Assembly (NCBI GenBank): GCA_022836615.1 | Contig: MU405392.1 | Span: forward strand, 1-64,000 | DNA length: 64,000 nt | Source: Annulohypoxylon bovei var. microspora | Lineage: Eukaryota; Ascomycota; Sordariomycetes; Xylariales; Hypoxylaceae | Reading direction: 5' to 3' | Shown here: one piece after another, positions 26,501 to 38,762 of the stretch | Layout: each line of letters opens with the position of its first letter | Position numbering within the stretch: the stretch's first letter is position 1 | The notes under the pieces: model-generated | The model's input: the letters and a program-made list of their open reading frames with translations, nothing else | Databases searched by the model: none | What the model was told of the DNA's origin: nothing | Translations under genes and position numbers: made by a program

Positions 26501-27139
26501 TTAAAATTTTTTTAAAAAACTTTAATTACGGGAAAAACATAAAAACATTTTTAAAATTAAAATAATTATTTATTAAATAAAAAAAAAATTATAATTTTTT
26601 TTCTTATTATTTTTTATATAATATTTCACATAAATACCATCATTTTTTAATTTTATATTAAACTATTTTTTTTTATAATGTAAACATTTTACCATTTAAT
26701 TTATAATTAAAACTTTATTAAATTACTTTTTAATAATAAAATCCTTTTTTAATAAAAAACATTTTTAATAATTATTATTAAATTATATAAAAGGTTTATT
26801 AAAGTGGCGTAATTTTTTTTTTATTTAAAGTTTATAAGGTTTACAAGGTTTATATTAATAAAAAAACAAAGAAAATTATAATAAATAAAAATAATAATAA
26901 TTATAAAAGGGTTTAAAGTTAAAAAATTTAAGAAAATAATTACGAAAATAATTATAAAAACGTTTAATAAATTAATAAAGTTTAAAAATAAAATATAAAA
27001 GATTTAAAATAAATGATATAAAATTAAAAGAAATGTATAATAAATTAAGAAAAAAAAAGGAAAAATAACCATAAAAACGGTTATAAAAATAATTATAAAA
27101 ACGGTTATAAAAACCATAAAATAAAAAAAAAAGTTAATT
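23575..27139. other. RIP-degraded DNA with one less-mutated patch
   Basis: Mostly unreadable A/T sequence. 25838-26150 keeps normal composition (GATGGGGAAAAGG, GGGGCGATAAGCAAGGCGG) and contains the palindrome ATGGTTTAAACCAT at 25894-25907, but no TIR, target duplication or ORF that I can see. A roughly 24-bp tandem duplication (ATAAAAACGGTTATAAAAA type) lies near 27066-27113 in an A-rich, purine-biased run. No domain was identified. Confidence 0.5.
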
Positions 27140-28443
27140 ATCCATCCGAAGGACATTATTATGTTTAAACTTAAAAATTTAAAAATTATGTAAATAATTA
27201 ATAAGGTAATTAATAAGGTAATTAATAAGAAATTAATAAATAATTAATAAAAAATTAATAAATAATTAATAAAAAATTAATAAGTTTTTTCGAGCTTAAT
27301 TAATATTAATAAAATATTTTTAATTGGTTAAATTTATTTATCCTTTTAATTAAATACATCTTTTTTTTAAACCTACTTTTCAATTACCCACGCATTTAAT
27401 AACCTTTTAAGCCACTTTTTTAATTAATTAACTTTTAAACCACGTGTTAAGCCACTTTTTACGCGTAAAAGTTACTTTTTTAAAAGTTAATTAATTACCT
27501 TTATTAAAAGCTTTTATTTAATTATATAAAAACGAATTAACTTAAATTAAAAATTAAGTTTTTAAAATCATGTAAACTTTTAAAATCTTGTAAGTTTTTA
27601 AAATTATATAAGGTTAATAATTAAGTTAAGGTTAAAAGTAAAAATAAAATTAAAGTTAAAGGTAAGGTTAAAATTAAGGTTAAGATTTAAAGGTTTAAGA
27701 AGCGGTGGGAGCCTTTTATATAGGAATGTGTTTTTTTTATTAATAAATTAATAAGTTGTTTAACCCGTTATTTAATTTATATATACATAAATAAATAAAT
27801 AAATCAATTAATTATTTAATTAATTATTAAATTAACCAACTTTTAAATTAAAATTTCAACCAATTAATTAATTAATTAATCAAGTATTTAATTAATTAAT
27901 TAATTAATAAGTTAATTAAATATTTAATCAAATATTTAATCATTTATTTAACCATTTAATTAATTAATTAATCAATTAATTAATTAATAAATTAATTAAT
28001 TTTTTAACCAACTTTTAAACCAACTTTTTAATTAATTTTTAAATCAACTTTTTAATTAAAATTTTAACCAATTAATAAATTAATCAATTAATTAATTAAT
28101 TAATTATTAGGTCAAAAATTAATCAATTAAATAATTAATAACGTCCTCCGGACAGATTTTGTCTTTTTTTCCACCTTATTACCCCCTTTTCTTACCCCAT
28201 TTCCTACCCCTTTTTTTACCCTTTTTCCACCCCGTTTTTTATCTCATTTTCCACCCCTTTTCCTAGACTTTTTCCTAACCAATAATTTTCTGCGAAGAAA
28301 AATTTTTAAAATCTTTTTTTTCTTTTTTTTGATCCTTGTAACTTTGGGAGGGCAAAAACGCCCCGGAGCTTACATAAGTCGCGTTTTCCCGGACATTATA
28401 AAAGGCCGTACCGGGTAAAAGAAAAAAAAAACCCCAAAAATTT
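27140..28443 (-). mobile_element. Family X element, copy D
   Basis: Reverse-oriented copy. The right end is at 27140 (ATCCATCCGAAGGACATTAT) and the left end at 28443 (CCCCAAAAATTT, followed by TA). The left module at 28140-28430 is mildly mutated and keeps the purine minisatellite as CCACCCC-type pyrimidine repeats. RIP-converted GACT arrays lie at about 27770-28130, and an AATTAATAAGG minisatellite at 27195-27290. Confidence 0.85.
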
Positions 28444-28959
28444 TAAAATTAACCACAAGATTTACCACAAGGTTATTTATAAGCTTATTTAACTTTAAAT
28501 TTATTACGATTTAAAAGAAAATAAATATAAAATTAATTTAAACAATGTTTAAGCCCACATAATTTATAATTTAAAAAAAAATCGATTATAATAATATATA
28601 ATAAAACTTTATAATAATATTTTAAAAAAAATTATAAATAATATTAAAATATTACCTTAAATTTTTAATTTATTTTTATTAATAATATAATAATTTACAT
28701 GTTTAAATAATTATTTAAAATTAAAAATTTATAATAAATTTTAATTATAACGCCGTTTTATTTAATATTTACATTAAATATTTATTTATTTTTATTAAAT
28801 ATTAATAACTTTTAATAAATTTATTAAAATATAAATTATTTTAATAAATATTTTAAAATTATAAAATAATAAAATTAAATAAATATATTAATTATATTTA
28901 TAATAATTATAATTTTAAATATTTTTATAACGAATAAATATAAATAATAATTAAAAAAA
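28444..28959. other. RIP-degraded DNA, nothing recognised
   Basis: A/T sequence between X copies D and E. It opens with two CCACAAG repeats (near 28453-28480), then has no landmark. It could be the mutated left part of copy E. Confidence 0.4.
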
Positions 28960-29220
28960 GTAATTAATTATAATTAAAACGTAAATAATTATAAAAATAA
29001 ATTAATAAAAAAATATATTTAATTAAAAATATAAAAAAATTTAATTAATTAAAAACATTTTATTAATGTTAATTAAATTTAAAAAAGTTTATTAATTTTT
29101 TATTAATTTTTTATTAATTTTTTATTAATTTTTTATTAATTATTTTATTAATTATTTTATTAATTATTTACATAATTTTTAAATTTTTAAATTTAAACGT
29201 AATAATATTTTCCGGACGAA
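28960..29220 (+). mobile_element. Family X, right-end fragment (copy E)
   Basis: It matches the last ~260 bp of other X copies: the TTTAATTAATTAAAAAC block, the TTATTAATTTTT repeats, and the end AAACGTAATAATATTTTCCGGACG. The left part, including the purine module, is not recognisable, so the copy is truncated or too degraded. Confidence 0.7.
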
Positions 29221-29829
29221 TAAAATGCGTTATATTTTACATTATATAAAAGTTTTTTTTTTAAATTTTTATAATTTAAATTATTTATTTTATATTAAAT
29301 TTTTTTTAATTTTATATTAATTTTTTTTTAATTTTAATTAAATGTATTATTTAATTAAACGGGGTTTTTTAATAATTTTTTTTAAAGTTTTAATTAATTA
29401 AAATCGTAGTTTTAAAATTTTTAAATTCGATTTTTTGGTTTTTTATTTTTTTTTATATTTTTTTTAACATTTTATTTAATTTATTTAAACGGTTAATTTT
29501 ATATTTTTATTCGACGCGTTACACGCGTTTTATAAAAACTTTTTATTAATTATTTACGATTATTAATTAATTAATTAATTAATTTAAATTAAGTTTTTAT
29601 AATATAATTATTAAAAGTTAATTAAATAAACATTTTCTTTTAATTAAATATATTATTTTTTAAAAAAAAATTAAATTTTTTATTAAATTTTTTTTATAAC
29701 ATTTAATTAAATATATAATTATTTATATAAAGTCCTTATTAAAACGAAAATATATACCTTAATTTCGAAATTTAAAGTTTAATTATAAACTAATAATTCG
29801 ATTTTTAATTTTTTTTTTTTTATGCTTAT
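29221..29829. other. RIP-degraded DNA, nothing recognised
   Basis: A/T-rich with long T-runs on the plus strand and scattered CpG. No ORF, domain or terminal repeat is seen. It leads into the GC-rich minisatellite. Confidence 0.45.
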
Positions 29830-29924
29830 AATTGGTAACGGGGGTTTATTTGGGCCGTTATTACGCCTTTCGTAAACCTTTGCCATTAGCCGCTTACTAT
29901 TAATTACTTTATCTTTTATATGTT

Positions 29925-30500
29925 ATTACCTCGTATGCTATTACCCCATATGTTGCCCCCCGGCTTATTTTAACCCTATACGTTCCTTTTCTTCCCGTAC
30001 GCTACCCTGCCTTCCCATACGTTATTACCCTTATACGTTACCTTACGCTATCCCCTCGTACGCTGCCTCCCCCCTATACGCTACCCCGTACGCTGCCCCG
30101 CCCCCATACACTGCCCCGCCCTTGTACGCCCCGGCCTTATACGCTTCTTCTCCGGTATACTACCACCCCCGCAAACTATCTTACCCTGCCCCCCCGTACG
30201 CTCCGGCTCCGTAAATTACCCTAATCCCCTATACACTATCACCCCCAATATACCTTAATCTTGTATGCTACCTTGCTTTCCCATACGCTGCCATCCTTAT
30301 ACATTACCTTACTTTAACCCCCCGTTGGTTTTTGCTTTGTACGCTCCGGTCCCGTACGCTACCCTACCTTGCCCCCCGTACGCTCCCTCCCCCGTACGCT
30401 GTCCCCCCCCTACGCCCCGGTCCCGTACGTTCTTTATCCTCCCGTACGTTACCCTACCTTCTCGTACGCTCCGTCCCCCGGCCCCCTTGTACGATATCTT
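29925..30500. repeat. GC-rich GTACG minisatellite
   Basis: A degenerate tandem array of about 14-16-bp units of the type CCCGTACGCTGCCCC, with C-to-T variants (TATACG, CATACG) and changing spacer length. The plus strand is nearly all pyrimidine apart from the regular GTACG, giving extreme strand asymmetry. Open frames at 30265-30614 in all three plus frames are an artefact of this composition (Pro/Leu/Arg/Tyr runs). Left-hand units are more mutated than right-hand ones. Confidence 0.85.
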
Positions 30501-30534
30501 ATCTTTTCCTTATTTTTTAAATCGGACCTTCGAA

Positions 30535-30575
30535 CCGGTACGATAACCGGTACGATAACCGGTACGATAACCGGT
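30535..30575. repeat. 12-bp tandem repeat CCGGTACGATAA
   Basis: Three perfect units (30535-30546, 30547-30558, 30559-30570) plus CCGGT. It keeps the GTACG core of the adjacent minisatellite but in a different unit, and is followed by AACCGGTT. CpG sites are intact. Confidence 0.95.
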
Positions 30576-31108
30576 CTTTCAACCGGTTATAAATTTAATT
30601 CAATAAGTGGTTAATTAATTAATTAAATTATTAATTAAATTATTAATTGAAATATACGTTAAAAAACAAAGTTAATTTTTATCGAAAAGGTGGTTAATTT
30701 AATGGTTTAAAAGGTGGTTAACCTGGTGGTTGAAAGTGGGTCCTTTGAAGCGATGCACTTAATTAAATATGCGATTAAAGTTTTTAATTAATTAAACTTT
30801 ACCAAAAGATTAAGCTGCCACACATTAATTAATTAAGCCACGTTCCCCGGACCTTCGCCACAATTTTCGAATTTATTAATTTATTAATTTTTTTATTCAT
30901 TTTTTTTCACTTGAAACCACCGACATAAAAACCCCTTAAATCGGGGCATATAGAAAAAAATTTTATATAAAAGTTAATTTTTTTTTAAAATTTATTTAAT
31001 TATTTTTTTTAAAATTATATTTAATTAAATTATTTTTTTAAAAAATTTTAATTTTTTATATAAAAACGAAAAATAATTTTTTATAAATTAAATTTTTAAT
31101 TTAATTTA
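30576..31108. other. Partly mutated non-coding stretch
   Basis: It contains AGGTGGTTAA repeats near 30690-30735 and a GTGGGTCC...GATGCACTTAATTAAA block at about 30736-30770. That block resembles one in the 1-775 island and in family X. From about 30940 it becomes A/T-only. No ORF is supported. Confidence 0.5.
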
Positions 31109-32531
31109 AAAATTTTAAGGTTTTTTTTTATTTAATACGGCTTTTTATAATGTTTAAAAAAACGCGATTTACGTAAATTTCGAAGCGTTTTTATTTTTTT
31201 AAAATTACGAGAATTAAAAAAAAAAAAAAAAACTTTAAAAATTTTTCTTCGTAAAAAGTTATTAATTAAAAAAAGGTTTAAAAAAAAGGTGGAAAACGGG
31301 GTAAAAAACGGGGTGGAAAAAAAGTAAAAAAAAAAGTAAAAAAAAAAATAAAAAAAAAAAATAATAAAAAAAAAAAAAAAATCCGTCCGGAAAATATTAC
31401 CATTCATTTAATTAATTAAATAATTAATTAATGATTTTATTAATTAATTAAAACTTTAATTTAAAAGTTAATTAATTTATTAATTAATAATATTAATCGC
31501 GTTATATATATATCGCGGGGTTTCCGCGTTATATGCGGGTTAAATATTATTAATATTTTCCCCGTTATATAAATCCTTATATAAACGTATATACTTTTAA
31601 TGTTAACCCCGCGTAACTTTTTAATTAAATTTAAAAAAATCTACGCATTTACATTTATTTATAAATTATTATAATTCTTTGTTTCTCACTTTTTTAATTT
31701 AAGGTTTTATTTTTTATAATTATATAATTAAATAAATTTTAAAACGCACCTTCGATTAATTTAAGTTATATTTATTAAAAATAATTATATAAGTGGTAAA
31801 TTAAATTAAAAGTTAATATATTTAAAAAATATTAATTAAATTAATTTTATGATATTTTTTACGTAAACTTTTTTACTTTATATATAATTATTTTTTAATT
31901 TAATTTATTAATTACATGATAATTTATAAAAAATGTAAATTAATTTATTCGAATGTGTTTTTCGAAGTTTATTTAATCGTATAATTATAAAAAATAAAAC
32001 TTTAAATTAAAAAAGTTAAAAATAAAAAATTAAAATAAATTATAAATAAATATATAAAAAAAGTAAATTAAATTAATTAAATTTTATAAGTTATTAATAC
32101 TTTTAATTATATGGCGATTTATATAAAATTTAAAGTATTTTTTATTATTTTACATATAACGCGGTAAATTAACGACATGCATATAACGCGGTTAACATTA
32201 TTTTTAATTAAATAACGAATTAAATAATTTATTAATTTTTTAATAAAAAAAAATATTTTTATATAAAAAGTTTCCACCGTTTTTTAAACTTTTAAATTTT
32301 AATTTTAATTAAAAAAGTAATTTAAAAAAATTATTAAATATATAAATAATTAAAAAATAAATTTTAAAAAAATACATTTAATTAAAAATATAAATAAATT
32401 TAATTAATTAAAAACGTTACGTTTAAATTAATTAAATATAAAACGGTTTATTAATTTTTTATTAATTTTTTATTAATTATTTTATTAATTATTTAAAATA
32501 ATTTAAACGTAATAATATTTTTTAAACGGAT
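31109..32531 (+). mobile_element. Family X element, copy F, interrupted
   Basis: The left module (31109-31400) and right end (32205-32531, ending TTTAAACGGAT) of X are both present and RIP-mutated. A 713-bp TIR element sits between them. The X sequence left over is only about 710 bp, so part of the central repeat region has also been lost. The frame at 31132-31407 (minus) is a Phe-rich artefact. Confidence 0.8.
31488..32200. mobile_element. TIR element Z (MITE-like), copy 1
   Basis: Inverted ends: TAATATTAATCGCGTTATAT on the left and the reverse complement TAATGTTAACCGCGTTATAT on the right, with further GCGTTATAT repeats inside each end. The interior shares blocks with 57159-57879 (for example ATAATTAAATAAATYTTRAAA and the AAAGTAAAAAAGTTTA block in inverted order). 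The length is close to that copy. No ORF. The target duplication is unclear because the flanks are low complexity. Confidence 0.7.
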
Positions 32532-33503
32532 TAAAAATTAAATTAAAAATTTAATTTATTAAAAATTAAGTTTTTAATTTAATTTATTAATTTTTTATCA
32601 CGGCGAACAAGTTTTAAATTAAAATGAAGTTTATATAACGGCGGATTATATACTTTATTAACGAGAATATTTAAAGTAAAAAATTAAAAAAAAAAATTAT
32701 AAAATGATTTTTTTTAAAAGGTTTTTATATATTAACTTTACGGTTAAAATATTAATTAACCGCTTCGTTAATATATTTTAAAAATAATAATAATTAAACG
32801 CCGTTATATAACCTTTCCTTTTAAAAAAAAATTCAATTTATGAAAAGAATAAATTATTTATTAATACATTTATAACTTACTTCTTTAATTTCTTTTTTTT
32901 TACGGTAAGTAAATTATTTTTATCCATTACTTTTAATATTTTATTTTTCGCGGCGGCTTTAATTTATTATTAAAGTTTAATTAAAGGATTAATAATTTTA
33001 AAATATAAATTATAAAAGTTTTTTATTTTAATTAACGCGTTAAAAAAGTTTTTAAAAAGGTATTACGTCGGGTTAAAGTTATAATTTACTTAATTCATTT
33101 TATATTAAAACTTTTTTTTAAAAAACTTAAAATTTAATATATTAAATATTTCGTATTTTTATTTCCCGTCGATTTTTATTAAAAGCAAGGGATTTATTAT
33201 TTACTTTAAAATTAAATTATTTAAAGCTTTAATTAATTAACTTACGTTTAAAATTTAATGGATTTTTATATTTAAAAGTAAATTAATTTTAAAAACGTTA
33301 TAATAAAGTTTTATTAACATTTTAAAAAAACTTACCATTAAATAATTTAAGCCGTCGTAAAAGTAATTTATTTATTAATTACCTTTATAAATATACATTT
33401 AATTACCCATTATTTAACTTATTAACCGTTTTTTTTATTAATTTATTTACTTTAATAATCTTATATTAATAAAAAGTTTTCACAAGTTTATTATATAACG
33501 AAG
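32532..33503. repeat. RIP-degraded DNA containing dispersed repeat S, copy 2 (minus)
   Basis: 32690-32965 is the reverse complement of 9520-9800. The rest, up to the Gypsy insertion point, has no landmark. The S repeat is thus present twice in opposite orientation, each time next to Gypsy sequence, which may be coincidence. Confidence 0.6.
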
Positions 33504-33815
33504 TGTGACGGTTCTTATAAGTAATAATAAACTTGTATTATATAAAATTAAAAATAAAATTATTTTTATTAATGAAAAAGAAAAAGAAAAGTAATAATCC
33601 TTTATTTTTAAAGTTATGATATTTATGTTTAAAAATGTAAATCAAGTTAATTAACGTGGAAACTTCTGTTATATGTGTTTTAATAACTTTAATAACTTAT
33701 TTAAGGTTATTAATAACTTTATTATAAAAACTTACACTTATTACGTTTATAATTATAATATAAATTTATATTAATTTTTATTTTAATTAATTTTCTAAGT
33801 TTTTAACTTATAATA
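33504..33815 (-). repeat. 3' LTR of Gypsy G1 copy 1
   Basis: It aligns with 42160-42467, 50321-50626 and the interrupted LTR at 55633-57150. It starts TGTGACGGTTCTTATAAGTA and keeps more CpG and TpG than the other LTRs. The interior next to it is a polypurine tract on the minus strand. Confidence 0.9.
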
Positions 33816-36202
33816 ATACCCCTTTTTTTTATTTTTTAAAGCTTGTAATTGCGAAGGCTTTTTTGCTTATTTCATCTTTTACCTTAAATCGCTAATAAAA
33901 TATCTTTAAAGTTTTTATATTTTTTAATTTTTCTTAAGGTTTTCATATTAATTTTACGTAATTTTTCTATTTAATTAATATTATTTTACGTATGCCCCGT
34001 CCTTTGTGCTTATTTTTTAATCGTAAAATTTTTTTAATAATATATTTAAAATTTTCGTTGTTTTAATTAATAAAAAATAATAATTAAATGTTATTTTATA
34101 CTTAAAATAACAATGGGTTTATAATTATTAATTTAAATAATTTAATATAAAATTATAATTAAACTTTTATAAGTATATTTAATTTTATTATATAAAGGTT
34201 AATTACCTTAATTATTTTATATTTTATATATAATTAAAAAAGTTTTTTTTTAAATTATAATGTTATAATATTCTTTAAATTTAATTAAATTTTATTATTT
34301 ATTTTATATTTAAAATCTTTTAATTGGGATTAATTTATTATATATTTTATATATTTTTAAATTATAACCATAATAATTTAAACGTATTTATTAATTTTTT
34401 TAATTTTAATTATAAAGTCCACGGCTTATTATTTTTTAAATAACTTATTTAAAACCTTATTAACGATTTATTTAATCGGGTATATGTAATATTTATACGT
34501 TATATAAAAAAAGCTTAATTTAACCATTATATTTTAATTATTAATTATTATTATTATTATAAATAACATTTTTAATTAATTAAATTATATGTAAATTAAA
34601 AAATATTATAAATATATTTATATTTTTTAATTTATTTTTTTTATAAACTTATTAATCTTTAAATTAAAAGTAATAAATAAATGTTATATTATTTTTATTA
34701 ATTCGTAAAATTTTATTTAAAATACGTTTATTTACTTATTCTTTTAATTTAATATTACCATTATAAAAAAGTTATAATACTTAACGTAAATATATATAAA
34801 CCTTATAATACACACTTTAACTTCCATGGTATCCATTGCTTTTAATAAAACTTATTTTAATAACCGGTAAATAATTATCATTAAATATTAAAAATCCTTT
34901 TTTTTTTATTAATATTTTTATTATAAAATTAATAAATAATTTTAAAAAATAATAATCGAAAATGAGTAAAAATTTTAATAACTTTTTTTATTAAGTTTAT
35001 TAAATGTAAGCTTAATTATAAATATTATAATTTTTATAAAACTTTTATATATTTTATTTTATAATTAATTAATAAAAATTTTTTAAAATAATTATAATAA
35101 TATTTTTTTTAAATAATTTATAACGTAAAAATTATAAATATTTTAAATTATAATTATTTTAAAAAACTTTTAATTTAATATTTATATTTATTTTTTAAAC
35201 GATATAACTTTTTTATCGTTTAAGTTATATTTAATAATTAAAATCTTATAATTTTTAAAAGTTAATAAAAAATAATAATCGCTTTTATTAATAACCTTAT
35301 AAATTGTTTTAAAATTTGTATTTTTAATAATTTTTTAATTTTATAAGGTTTATAAGTTTTTATTATAAAAGATTTTTTTTTAATGGGTATAATTATAAGG
35401 TTTTAATTTAATATTACCCCTTTTTTTAATACTTTAATAATATTTGTTAAAAATACTTAAATATTTATTATTATTATTTTTATTAAAGGTAATTATTTTT
35501 ATTTAAATAAATATTATATATGGTTTATTATTTTTTCGTTTTTTTGGTTTATTAAGATATTTTAATTTTATTTTAATAAAACATTAAATCATTTTATTTC
35601 TTTATTAATTTAATATTTTATAATAAAATTAAATCTTAATAAGGTTTATTTTTAACGTATTTAATACTTATTTAATTTATAAAAATTATAAAAGGTTTAA
35701 TTACTTTTTATAACTTTTTTTACCATACTTTTATTAATTTAATAATCGTTAAAAACTCTTTATCGTATATTTTATAATTTTATTAAATGGTAAATTACGG
35801 GTTTTAATATTTTATTATAATTTTTTTATAAAAAATAAACTTTTAAAACTTATTTTAAATAATTTACTTTTAAATATATTTTTCGATTAAGGTTTTAATA
35901 AATTAAAATTAATATAATAATAAATAAATATTTTAATTCTTTAAACGCCGCGTTTACTTTTTACCCCCACTTAAAAAAGGCCCTTTTTTTTATTAAAATA
36001 ATTAAAAAGGTAATTAATTTATTAAATCTTTTAATAAACATCTTATAAAAATTTATAAACCTTAAAAAGTTGTAAACTTTTCGTACGTTTATAAGTAATT
36101 CCCACCTTTTAATAATTGTAATTTTATTAAAGTTTATTTTAATTCTTTTTCCCATTATAACGATAAAGTTTAAATATTTGATTTTTTTTATAATAAAAAG
36201 GT

Positions 36203-37875
36203 TGTTAATAATAAAAGGGATTTATTAACAAAGGGAGCTTTGTAACTTTATGTGGCTTTATGTAACTTATGTTATATAAGGTTATACTTGGCATGGGTTT
36301 GGAAATAAGCAATTTATATATTTATATAACCATAAGATCGTAATATATTATATAGTATTATATATAAACGTATTATAACTTATTGTTTTTATGATAATAA
36401 TTTCTTCCGTTTTGGATAATTATTCGAAGGATTAAGTTATGGTTTTTAAGCCTTTTAATTTAAGGGGGGAATTATAATAACATTGGGATTAGGATTTAAT
36501 AATATAATATTATTAAAAGCTTAAGTTAATAAGTTAAAAAAAGCTTTGAAAGAACTAATAATTAAGCAAAAACAAATTAAGAATTTTAATAATATAATGT
36601 TATTATTTTTACCCTTATTAATAAATAATATAAACTTATAATAAGAATAATTTAAGTGGAAGTTATTTAAAAAGCTTCGTTTAATAAATCTTAAAAACTT
36701 TTTTATGTAATTAAAAATATTAAATATAATATTAAAATTAATTAATTATATTAAAGGAATAAATAATATCATTTTAATGGATGATTTGAAGATAATTAAT
36801 ATTATTTATAATAACGTTTATAAGGACCTATTAAGGTTAATAATAAGTTTAAAATAAGGTATTATTATAATTATTTAATTTTATATAAATTATTAAATAT
36901 ATGAAGATTAATAAAAAATGTTATTATAAAAGGAATTTAAAGAGATTAAATATAATAGTAATGATTTTATTACGTATGTTATAACTTTTATATATTTTAT
37001 TTTATGAAATAACGATATGGGGAATAAAATTTTCGATGTGTAATTAAAAATACGTTTTATTTATAATGTTAAAAATAAAGTTAAGGATTAAATTATATAG
37101 TAACATATTTTGTTAAAAATATTTATAATTATAATACAAGTGATAAAAAATGATTTTATTTTAAAGTTTTATAACTATATTAGTAAGGTATTTAATAAAG
37201 GTGATAATTATGTTACTAAAGATTAAAACGGTAAAAAGTATTAAAAATATGGGAAATTAAATTACATTCGTTATGATTGCCTTAATAATAATAAACCTAA
37301 TAAAATACATGAAATTAATAAATCGGCAGGCATTTTTAAGCTGATGTAAGTAATTTTTTAAGCGTTAAAACATAAAAAGCATTATTAAATAACAAGGATT
37401 AATTAATTATTTGTGGGATCGTGTATAAGGGTGTTAAATGGATTAAAATATATTGTGGTTTATTATAATAATTAATTAATTAAACCTTGGGAATAAGTAA
37501 AAGTATAAGTAATAATGAGATTTTTACAATGCATATAATAATAACTAAAGGTTAAAAAAGGTTAAACAAGGTTAAAAAAGGTTAAATAAAGTTGAAAAAG
37601 GTTAAAATAAAGTTGTAAAAAGTAATAACAAGGTTGAAAATAATATTTTTAAATGGCGTTTAAATGGCATTAATGTTAAGAAAATGTATTAACAATAAAA
37701 GGGATTTATTAACAAAGGGAGCTTTATGGCTTTGTGTGGCTTTGTATGGCTTATGTTATATAAAGCTATACTTAACATGGGTTTAAAAATAAACAATTTA
37801 TACGTTTATATAATTATAAAATTATAATACATTATATGGTATTATACGTAAATGTATTGTGATTTATTGCTTTTA
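36203..37875 (+). mobile_element. Gag-only LTR retrotransposon (TR-GAG type), copy 1
   Basis: LTRs of 189 bp at 36203-36391 and 37687-37875, with a perfect AAGGT duplication at 36198-36202 and 37876-37880. The uninterrupted site is in Gypsy copy 2 at about 53063-53067. The 1.3-kb interior is too short for pol. It carries a zinc knuckle near its 3' end and a GGTTAAAAAAG minisatellite (37550-37620) before the 3' LTR. It is non-autonomous: it would need RT and integrase from another LTR element. The coding strand is C-depleted and G-retaining. Confidence 0.85.
37239..37280 (+). pseudogene. Gag zinc-knuckle (CCHC) remnant
   Basis: The frame starting at 37236 reads Lys-Tyr-stop-Lys-Tyr-Gly-Lys-Leu-Asn-Tyr-Ile-Arg-Tyr-Asp-Cys. 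With each RIP-type change considered, the spacing is exactly C-x2-C-x4-H-x4-C, the nucleocapsid knuckle of retroelement Gag. The other copy (minus strand, about 39380-39425) retains the first and last Cys of the same pattern and the Gly after the second Cys, supporting the reading. It would bind the element's RNA. It is destroyed here by Cys/His to Tyr changes and a stop. Confidence 0.75.
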
Positions 37876-38762
37876 AAGGTATTTAAAAAAACTTAATTTT
37901 AAATTAACGTTATTAAAACGTTTTAACACCGTTTTAATTTTATTTATATAATTTTATAAAATTTATTTAAATAAATTATTATGTTATTTATATATATTAA
38001 ATAATAATTATTTAAAAAGTCGGATAAAGTTTTATTAATATAACGTTAAAACGCCATTAACGCCTCGCATAATTTAAAAGGTATAATTAATTATTTAAAA
38101 GTTTTAAATTAAATGTAAAAAACGGTTTTTTATTTATTTTTTTCCTTTATTCGTAACTTATAAAATACGGTTTTAATGTTAATTTTAATTAATTATTTAA
38201 CTTTATAAAAAGATTATAAAATTTCTTTAATTAATAATAACAAATAATAATTACGTATTAAAATAACATTAAAAGCTTTATAATTTATATAAAATTAAAA
38301 ACCACTTTTTAATATTTTTATAAATAATATTAATGCTTTTTTTAAAAAATTATTAATTTTAATCCACTTTTTATTTAATAAACTTATTAAGGTTTTTTAT
38401 AATATTAAAAGTTTTTTTTTAATATATTATATAAAAGCTTTTATAAAACTTTTTTTTTTTTACCTTAATTATTTTTTTACAAGTTAACCTCGGTATTTAA
38501 CTTTAACTTTAATAATGGTAACGTTATACTTTTATTATTTAAAAAATTTTTAACCCGATTTTTTAATTTATTAAGTAATGTTTTTTAAATTTAATTAATC
38601 GTAAACCTTTTTTTTTTTTTAATGCGATATTAATATTTTATATAATAACATTAAAAACTTAAACGTTTTTATTATTTCTTTTATATTAACATTTCTTTTT
38701 TTAAATTATAAATGTTAAAAATATATTTCTTATTATATATTTAATTTCTTTAATTTATAAAT

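Larger units (their letters stand above)
35961..38010 (-). pseudogene. Gypsy RT/RNase H remnant, split by an insertion
   Basis: On the minus strand 36155-35961 encodes WELLINVRKVYNFLRFINFY, then RFNKLITFLI about 6 residues on, then FFKWG. This matches the conserved Gypsy segment between RT and RNase H (V-x-x-FLGF-x-NFYR-x-FI...KK-x-x-F-x-WG). The YVDD box lies upstream at about 38005-37980 as Tyr-Ile-Asn-Asn. The two parts are separated by the 1673-bp element at 36203-37875. In copy 2 the same segment is uninterrupted (53195-52800), and there the box reads YVDNVVIY. Confidence 0.8.

Noticed and set aside
27190..29170. Regularly spaced TTATTAATT/AATTAATAAG units that look like a CRISPR-type array
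   Set aside because: These are RIP-converted minisatellites belonging to the right end of family X, without unique spacers, and the host is eukaryotic.
30265..30614. Three overlapping open frames (62-93 codons) in the minisatellite
   Set aside because: All three plus frames are open over a C/T-rich tandem array; the peptides are Pro/Leu/Arg/Tyr repeats without a domain.
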